A DNA stretch of 32,091 bases from Selenihalanaerobacter shriftii (GTDB lineage: Bacteria > Bacillota > Halanaerobiia > Halobacteroidales > Acetohalobiaceae): contig NZ_FUWM01000024.1 of assembly GCF_900167185.1 (NCBI RefSeq), positions 1-32,091 on the forward strand, given 5' to 3'. The translations under genes and the position numbers were made by a program. The notes under the pieces were generated by a model. The model saw nothing but the letters and a program-made list of their open reading frames with translations. It was not told the origin of the DNA and searched no databases. This document shows positions 26,152-32,091 of the stretch, in pieces. The first letter of the stretch is position 1. Each line of letters opens with the position of its first letter.

Positions 26152-26860
26152 TAGTTGCTTGGTAGAAACTTTGCCAAATGATAGATGGGAATATATTATT
26201 GTTTTTTTCATAAAGATAGATAGAGATGAGTCCAATTAAGAAATGTCCTAATAAAAATCCGAATTCAAATCTTAGTAATACGATAGAATAATAGAGGCTG
26301 CTGCTTAAAGCACCTAAAAGTCTCCCAAATCTTTCTTTAAAGAAGTCATAGATTATAACTCGATAGAATAGTTCAATAGCTAAAGCAGGGATTAAAGTTA
26401 AAAATAATAGCAGAATAAAGTAAAGAAAGCTAGTAATTAATTGATTAAAAGAAGTGATTTTTATTAATGGTTGAAATAATTGGTTTAGATCTAATACTTG
26501 ATGTTGAAGATTAATTAGAATAATAGTTAGAATAGGAAAAGGGAGACTGATTTTAATACCAAATTTTAAGTCATTTAAGTAATTATTAGAGGTTAAACCT
26601 ATTCGATTTAAAGAAAAATTATGCTGAAAAAGTAAAATATAAATTAAGTAAGCTATTAATAACAATTTTATAATAATTCCAAATAGATAATGCATAAAAG
26701 AATTTAACTCAGGTGTATTGGGAAGATTATATTTATTTGCTAAAGAAAGCAAACCTAAAGTAAGGTACCAAATGAATTGAAGTTGCAATACTTCTTTTAT
26801 CTTCCAAATATGCCCCTCTCTTTTATTTGTGATTAATTTCTTTAAATTATCATTTGCCAT
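26117..26860 (-). CDS. CPBP-like membrane protein, probably catalytically inactive
   Basis: This 247-residue, strongly hydrophobic protein has about six to seven membrane segments. The last third resembles the CPBP (CAAX protease/bacteriocin-processing) fold: IELFYR at 162-167 stands where EExxxR is expected, and SIIWQSFYQA at 226-235 where HxxxN is expected. The first glutamate, the motif histidines and the asparagine appear replaced, so protease activity is doubtful. An AAGGAAG site lies six bases before the ATG. It is convergent with the aminotransferase, overlapping its end, and divergent from the next gene. Its role is unknown; a generic membrane protein is the safe name. Confidence 0.65.
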   Translation of the reverse strand: MANDNLKKLITNKREGHIWKIKEVLQLQFIWYLTLGLLSLANKYNLPNTPELNSFMHYLFGIIIKLLLIAYLIYILLFQHNFSLNRIGLTSNNYLNDLKFGIKISLPFPILTIILINLQHQVLDLNQLFQPLIKITSFNQLITSFLYFILLLFLTLIPALAIELFYRVIIYDFFKERFGRLLGALSSSLYYSIVLLRFEFGFLLGHFLIGLISIYLYEKNNNIFPSIIWQSFYQATTILYVFGFHSF

Positions 26861-26969
26861 GATTTACTTCCTTTCTTTCTGCAGTTCACACTATTATTTT
26901 CTCACCATAAAGATAAAATTCCTGCAAAATTATGGAAATTAATTATAAAGATATACTTTTACCAATTAC

Positions 26970-26998
26970 TTGTATAAATAAAAGTGATATGTTATAAT
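26970..26998 (+). promoter_or_regulatory. Sigma-A promoter for the FAD/Fe-S oxidoreductase and ilvD
   Basis: TTGTAT (26970-26975), 17-base spacer and a perfect TATAAT (26993-26998) with TG one base upstream (extended -10). It lies in the divergent intergenic region 26861-27064, about 65 bases before the TTG start. I saw no clear minus-strand promoter for the CPBP-like gene in the same gap. Confidence 0.75.
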
Positions 26999-27064
26999 TA
27001 TTTAAAACTTTAAAGATTGGATTATAATGAATAGTGAGTAGTAAGTAGTAAGGAGGTATTTCGT

Positions 27065-29932
27065 TTGTCAAAATTAGAAATAGATCAGATAGCTATTGAT
27101 CTTAAGAAGATGATTAGTGGAGAGGTATTAGTTGATAAAACAACTAGAGCCATTTATAGTACTGATGCTAGTATTTATCAAGTTGAACCTTTAGGTGTAG
27201 TTATACCTAAGAATAAAAAGGATGTAAAAAGAGTAATTAAATATGCATTTGATAATAATATATCTATTTTACCTCGTGGTTCTGGTTCAGGTTTAGCTGG
27301 ACAATCATTAGGTCAAGGGCTTGTTTTAGATTTTACTAAGCATATGAATCAGATTAAAGAAATTAACTTAGAGGATTCTTATGTTAGAATAGAACCTGGG
27401 ATTACTTTAGGAGTACTTAATCAAGAATTAAATAATCATGATAAGATTTTCCCACCTGATCCTTCTAGTGGAGACTATTGTACCTTAGGAGGAATGTTGG
27501 CAAGTAATGCTTCAGGAGGCCATTCAGTTAAGTATGGAAGTACCATCGATTATGTTTTAGAATTAGAAGTATTATTAGCTAATGGTGAAGATATTACTGT
27601 TAAAAAGATGGAGTTAGATAGTCAACAATATATAGAAAATAAGCAGCAATCTGGATTAACAGGAGAGATTTATGATAAAATTGCTAGCTTACTAACAGAA
27701 AATCAAGATATAATTAATGATCATACTCCAAATGCACCTAAGGATTGTAGCGGTTATAGATTGGATGTGGCTTTACAGGAGAATGAACTTGATTTAGCTA
27801 AGTTATTAGTTGGTTCAGAAGGGACTTTAGCTGTAATTACAGAAGCTAAATTAAAGATTATTGATACACCAGCTAGTAAAGCAATAGCTTTGTTATATTT
27901 TGATGATTTAGATAAAGCTGGTAAAGCTGTAGGTGAAGTTTTAAATTTAAACCCTAGTGCTATTGAAATTATGGATTATCAGTTTTTAGATTTAGTTAGG
28001 GAGAACCATGCAGATATTGATAAATTATTACCTAACGAGATTGAAACTGCACTATTAGTAGAAGTTGACGGAGATAACCAAAATGAGATTGAAGATAGAA
28101 TAGCTGAAATTAAGAATTTAATATATAAAGAGTTAGAATTAGCATTTAAAATCCATACTGCTTATGAAGAGGCAGAACAGAAGAAGTTGTGGTCAATTCG
28201 AAAATCAGCAGTTCCGATTCTTAATAAATTAAAAGGTCCAAAACGAATTACCGGTTTCGTAGAAGATGTAGCGGTAGATCCTTTTAAATTACCAGAATAT
28301 ATTAGAAGATTTAGAGAGATTGTAGATAAGCATGAGGTTAAGGCTATTATTTATGGGCATGCAGGACATGGTAATACTCATCCTCGACCTTTATTAAATC
28401 TTAAGACTGAAGATGATATTAAGAAGATGGAATCTATTGCTAAAGAAGTATATGAATTAGTAGATGAACTAAATGGAACTATTAGTGGTGAACATGGTGA
28501 TGGATTATTAAGGACTCAATTTTTAAATGAATTCCATGGTCCGCTTTATGAATTGTTTAAAGATGTGAAAAATATCTTTGATTCAAAAAATATTTTAAAT
28601 CCAGGAAAAATTATAAATGATGATTCTAAATTAATGGTTAAAAATTTAAGATATGGTAGTGGATATAGTACGATTAATATGAAGACTAATTTAAATTTTG
28701 CTTTAGACGAATATCAAGCTGAAGTAGAAAAGTGTCATGGTTGTTCAAAATGTCGTTCATTAGTTGGGACTGATATGTGTCCTGTCTTTAAAGCGATTGG
28801 GGATGAGAGAGCAGCTCCTAAGTCAAAGGCCAATATTTTAAGAGCTATTATTTCAGGAAAATTAGACTCTAATGAACATTTTTGGACTAAAGAGTTTAAA
28901 GAACTTTTTGATCTTTGTCTTAATTGTAAGAATTGTTATTTAGAATGTCCATCGCAAGTAAATATACCTAAATTAATGATGGAAGCTAGAGCTAAATATT
29001 ATAAAAAAGTAGGACAGCCGCTAGTTAATAAACTATTAGGTGCTGGAGAAACAATGGGTAGGTTAGGTAGTATGACTCCAACTATAACCAATAATGCTTT
29101 GAGAATAAAACCATTTAGAAAAATAATGGAGAAGACGGCTGGTTTTTCTGCTGAAAGGAAATTCCCTAAATTTGCTAATCAAACTTTTGAGAAGTGGTTT
29201 AATAAAAAGAAATTGAAAGGTTCTAAGAAAGTTGCTTATTTCACAGGATGTTCAACTAATTTTTATAATCCTGCAATAGGGAAGAGCATGGTTAAGGTTC
29301 TAGAGAAGAATGAATATCAAGTCATATTGCCTAAGCAGAAATGTTGTGGAATTCCTAAGATGAATTATGGTGATATAGACTCTGCTCGAGCGAATATAAA
29401 TTATAACATTGAATCATTATCTGAAATTATTAAAGATGGTTATGATATTATAGTTGATTGCCCTAGCTGTAGTTTGAGTTTAAAGGAAGAATATTTAGAT
29501 ATTGTAGATAGTCAAGAGGCTAGGTTAGTAGCACAACATACTTATCATATTAATGAATATTTATTAATGTTAAATGATAAAGATAATTTAAATTTAGATT
29601 TAAAAACAAATCAAAGTAAATATGCTTATCATACTCCCTGTCATCTTAAGGCTCAAGGTTTAAGTAATACAAGTAAAGAAGTATTAGAGTTGATTCCAGG
29701 GGTTAAGGTAAGTGGGATAGATGCTGGTTGTTGTGGGATTGCCGGAACTTTTGGTTTTAAGAAAGATAATTATCAACTCTCAATGAAAATAGGAAAAAAT
29801 ATATTTGAAAAATTAGAGAAGATGGATTATAATCAGGTGTTGACGGATTGTGATGCTTGTGGAATGCAGTTAAATCAGGGTACTGATGAAGAAATAATGC
29901 ATCCGATACAAATTTTAGCTAATAGTTATTAA
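27065..29932 (+). CDS. FAD-linked oxidase/iron-sulfur fusion protein (GlcD-GlcF / D-lactate dehydrogenase type)
   Basis: This 955-residue protein oxidises a 2-hydroxy acid such as glycolate or D-lactate, judging from its family. Residues about 35-260 are the FAD-binding domain ([12 protein letters not shown], then [22 protein letters not shown]) and about 265-530 the FAD-oxidase C-terminal domain ([24 protein letters not shown]). Two ferredoxin-like Cys clusters follow (CHGCSKC near 555 and [12 protein letters not shown] near 617), and then two CCG domains ([11 protein letters not shown] near 759, CCGIAGTFG near 888). In many bacteria these are separate subunits. The start is TTG, eight bases after AAGGAGG. 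ilvD follows 23 bases later. The electron acceptor is unknown; no EtfAB is adjacent. Confidence 0.88.
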   Translation: MSKLEIDQIAIDLKKMISGEVLVDKTTRAIYSTDASIYQVEPLGVVIPKNKKDVKRVIKYAFDNNISILPRGSGSGLAGQSLGQGLVLDFTKHMNQIKEINLEDSYVRIEPGITLGVLNQELNNHDKIFPPDPSSGDYCTLGGMLASNASGGHSVKYGSTIDYVLELEVLLANGEDITVKKMELDSQQYIENKQQSGLTGEIYDKIASLLTENQDIINDHTPNAPKDCSGYRLDVALQENELDLAKLLVGSEGTLAVITEAKLKIIDTPASKAIALLYFDDLDKAGKAVGEVLNLNPSAIEIMDYQFLDLVRENHADIDKLLPNEIETALLVEVDGDNQNEIEDRIAEIKNLIYKELELAFKIHTAYEEAEQKKLWSIRKSAVPILNKLKGPKRITGFVEDVAVDPFKLPEYIRRFREIVDKHEVKAIIYGHAGHGNTHPRPLLNLKTEDDIKKMESIAKEVYELVDELNGTISGEHGDGLLRTQFLNEFHGPLYELFKDVKNIFDSKNILNPGKIINDDSKLMVKNLRYGSGYSTINMKTNLNFALDEYQAEVEKCHGCSKCRSLVGTDMCPVFKAIGDERAAPKSKANILRAIISGKLDSNEHFWTKEFKELFDLCLNCKNCYLECPSQVNIPKLMMEARAKYYKKVGQPLVNKLLGAGETMGRLGSMTPTITNNALRIKPFRKIMEKTAGFSAERKFPKFANQTFEKWFNKKKLKGSKKVAYFTGCSTNFYNPAIGKSMVKVLEKNEYQVILPKQKCCGIPKMNYGDIDSARANINYNIESLSEIIKDGYDIIVDCPSCSLSLKEEYLDIVDSQEARLVAQHTYHINEYLLMLNDKDNLNLDLKTNQSKYAYHTPCHLKAQGLSNTSKEVLELIPGVKVSGIDAGCCGIAGTFGFKKDNYQLSMKIGKNIFEKLEKMDYNQVLTDCDACGMQLNQGTDEEIMHPIQILANSY

Positions 29933-29955
29933 ATCGAGTAGAGGAGGAGTTAAGT

Positions 29956-31614
29956 ATGAGAAGTGATAAAGTAACTAAAGGAATAAATAAAGCGCCACAT
30001 CGTTCATTATTTAAGGCAACGGGATTAACTGATGAAGAGATTGATAGACCATTAATAGGGATTGCTAATGCACATAATGAAGTAATTCCAGGACACGACC
30101 ATTTAGACGAAATTGCAGAGGCAGTTAAAACTGGTGTAAGAATTGCTGGAGGAACTCCTATTGAGTTTGGAGGAATTGGTGTCTGTGATGGAATAGCCAT
30201 GGGTCATCAAGGAATGCATTATTCTTTAGCTAGTAGAGAAGTAATAGCTGATTCTATAGAAATTATGGCTCAAGCTCATGCTTTTGATGCTTTAGTATTA
30301 ATTCCTAATTGTGATAAAATTGTCCCTGGAATGTTGATGGCTGCAGCTAGATTAAATATACCAGCAGTTGTAATTAGTGGTGGTCCAATGTTAGCCGGAA
30401 GACATCAAGGGGAGAATATAGATTTAAAGACAGTATTTGAAAGCGTGGCAGCAGTACAGACAGATAGGATGACTGAAGAAGAGTTATTAGAAGTTGAAGA
30501 CAATGCATGTCCAGGTTGTGGATCTTGTTCTGGTATGTTTACAGCTAATTCAATGAACTGTCTAACAGAAGTTTTAGGTTTAGGCCTGCCTGGTAATGGA
30601 ACGATTCCAGCTGTTTATGCTCAGCGGAGAAGGTTAGCTAAAAAAGCAGGGATGCAGATTATGGAGTTAGTAGAAGAGGATATTAAACCATTGGATATTT
30701 TAACTGAGGAAGCATTTGAGAATGCTTTAACGGTAGATATGGCTTTAGGTTGTTCTACTAATACTGCTCTACATTTACCTGCAATTGCTTATGAAGCAGG
30801 AATAGATTTAGATATAGAATTGATTAATGAGATTAGTGCAAAGGTTCCTCACCTCTGTAGTTTAAGTCCTGCAGGGAAGTATCATATTCAGGATTTAAAT
30901 GAAGCGGGAGGAATTCCAGCAGTAATGAAGGTGTTAAATGAAGAAGGTTTAATGAATGGTGATGGAATAACTGTAACTGGACAGTCTGTTGCTGATAATT
31001 TAATAGGAGTAGAAGTTTTAGATAAAGAAGTAATTAGAAGCTTCGATACTGCTTATCATGAGACTGGTGGTTTAGCAGTATTAAAAGGAAATATGGCCCC
31101 GGATGGTGCCGTAGTTAAACAAGCAGCAGTTGCAGACGAGATGTTAGTACATGAAGGACCAGCTAGAGTATTTACTTCGGAAGAAGAGACAATAGCTGCA
31201 ATTCATGATGGTGAAGTTAAATCTGGTGATGTATTAATAATTAAGTATGAAGGTCCTAAAGGTGGACCAGGGATGAGAGAAATGCTAACTCCAACTTCAG
31301 CTGTTGCTGGAGCTGGTTTAGATAAAGAAGTAGCACTGATAACTGATGGACGTTTTTCTGGAGCTACTCGAGGAGCCTCCATAGGTCATGCTTCTCCAGA
31401 AGCTATGGAAGGTGGTCCGATTGCTGTAGTTGAGGATGGAGACATTATTCAGATAGATATTCCTAATAGAGAATTAAATGTTAAATTAAGTGATGAAGAG
31501 ATTAAAGAGCGATTAGCAAAATGGTCAGCACCAGAACCTAAAATTAAAACTGGTTATTTAGCAAGATATGCCAAATTAGTTAGTTCTGCTAGTACAGGTG
31601 CTGTATTTAAATAG
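29956..31614 (+). CDS. ilvD: Dihydroxy-acid dehydratase
   Basis: The enzyme dehydrates 2,3-dihydroxy-isovalerate and -methylvalerate to the 2-oxo acids that become valine and isoleucine. The 552-residue product has [11 protein letters not shown] (C119), the [19 protein letters not shown] segment (C185, C188, C191), [12 protein letters not shown] and GRFSGATRG. Its N-terminal motif is PGHDHL, without the extra cysteine of the NPCNMHL type, so it may carry the oxygen-sensitive cluster of the E. coli type. AGAGGAGG precedes the ATG. No other ilv or leu genes are in the window. Confidence 0.95.
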   Translation: MRSDKVTKGINKAPHRSLFKATGLTDEEIDRPLIGIANAHNEVIPGHDHLDEIAEAVKTGVRIAGGTPIEFGGIGVCDGIAMGHQGMHYSLASREVIADSIEIMAQAHAFDALVLIPNCDKIVPGMLMAAARLNIPAVVISGGPMLAGRHQGENIDLKTVFESVAAVQTDRMTEEELLEVEDNACPGCGSCSGMFTANSMNCLTEVLGLGLPGNGTIPAVYAQRRRLAKKAGMQIMELVEEDIKPLDILTEEAFENALTVDMALGCSTNTALHLPAIAYEAGIDLDIELINEISAKVPHLCSLSPAGKYHIQDLNEAGGIPAVMKVLNEEGLMNGDGITVTGQSVADNLIGVEVLDKEVIRSFDTAYHETGGLAVLKGNMAPDGAVVKQAAVADEMLVHEGPARVFTSEEETIAAIHDGEVKSGDVLIIKYEGPKGGPGMREMLTPTSAVAGAGLDKEVALITDGRFSGATRGASIGHASPEAMEGGPIAVVEDGDIIQIDIPNRELNVKLSDEEIKERLAKWSAPEPKIKTGYLARYAKLVSSASTGAVFK

Positions 31615-31705
31615 CTTATTATTTATAATTATTATCTTATCTGGATAATAGTGGAGGGAAGAATTGCTATAATTCATTAAAACAATTAAAAGTAATGAAA
31701 AAACC

Positions 31706-31734
31706 TTGACAAAGAGATGAATCTTTCATATACT
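31706..31734 (+). promoter_or_regulatory. Orphan sigma-A promoter reading toward the IS30 element
   Basis: Perfect TTGACA (31706-31711), 17-base spacer and TATACT (31729-31734). No plus-strand gene follows in the window; the next object is the minus-strand transposase. The region 31615-31808 otherwise holds only a weak ATTATC/GATAAT hairpin (31631-31649) and no clear terminator for ilvD. Confidence 0.75.
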
Positions 31735-31808
31735 ATGTTTTAAATAAATAATTTTCCTAAATTGCAATATTAAATTGAACTAATCTCAAACTGTAATAAT
31801 TTGGTATT

Positions 31809-32091
<283 letters not shown>

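Noticed and set aside
26942-26947. Minus-strand TATAAT as -10 for the CPBP-like gene
   Set aside because: The bases about 17 positions upstream on the minus strand show no -35 likeness, so the call would rest on one AT-rich hexamer.
27029-27052. Short AGTAGTA-type repeats before the FAD/Fe-S oxidoreductase
   Set aside because: Low-complexity sequence too short and irregular to call a repeat array; no CRISPR-like repeat-spacer pattern is present anywhere in the window.
29919-30200. Minus-strand reading frame of 93 codons at the start of ilvD
   Set aside because: Shadow of the ilvD coding region with no independent support.

Overview
This window is AT-rich DNA from a low-GC, Gram-positive-lineage anaerobe. 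It carries most of the S10-spc-alpha ribosomal protein superoperon, then housekeeping and metabolic genes. The gene order tuf-S10-spc-alpha-rplQ-ecfA1-ecfA2-ecfT-truA-rplM-rpsI, strong AGGAGG Shine-Dalgarno sites, frequent TTG/GTG starts, cysteine-containing (zinc) forms of S4, S14 and L36, zinc-lid adenylate kinase, a T-box leader and an ornithine-racemase-type gene all fit Firmicutes. A halophilic anaerobe of the Halanaerobiales is my best guess. That is inference from overall similarity, not a database result.

Layout. 1-299: 3' end of tuf. 388-9469: S10 and spc genes in the usual order (S10 L3 L4 L23 L2 S19 L22 S3 L16 L29 S17 L14 L24 L5 S14 S8 L6 L18 S5 L15), with no rpmD (L30) between rpsE and rplO. 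9469-15546: secY, adk, map, infA, rpmJ, rpsM, rpsK, rpsD, rpoA, rplQ. Good promoter-like sequences precede infA, and a strong hairpin separates rpsD from rpoA. 15547-18925: a possible structured RNA ending in a U-run, then the ECF vitamin-transporter energy module (ecfA1, ecfA2, ecfT) and truA. 18926-19963: a promoter overlapped by an inverted repeat, an L13-leader-like UTR, rplM, rpsI and a textbook terminator.

20121-24522 is a compact four-gene unit: an ornithine/alanine racemase-family PLP enzyme, an arginase, a fused LigB/Memo-like plus AMMECR1 protein, and its partner radical SAM enzyme. The last two form the conserved but functionally unresolved AmmeMemoRadiSam system. Arginase plus racemase predicts L-arginine to L-ornithine to D-ornithine.

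24552-26151 is a consensus promoter, a T-box tRNA-sensing leader with its terminator, and a class I/II aminotransferase. A CPBP-like membrane protein lacking the usual catalytic residues lies convergently at 26117-26860 on the minus strand. 27065-31614 holds a GlcD-GlcF-type FAD/iron-sulfur oxidoreductase fusion and ilvD, with a promoter in front. The right edge is the C-terminal part of an IS30-family transposase on the minus strand, which appears to sit just downstream of a strong orphan promoter.

Most of the window is ordinary, highly conserved housekeeping sequence. The parts most worth following up are the AmmeMemoRadiSam pair and its arginase/racemase context, the RNA element between rplQ and ecfA1, the T-box specificity, and the degenerate CPBP protein.
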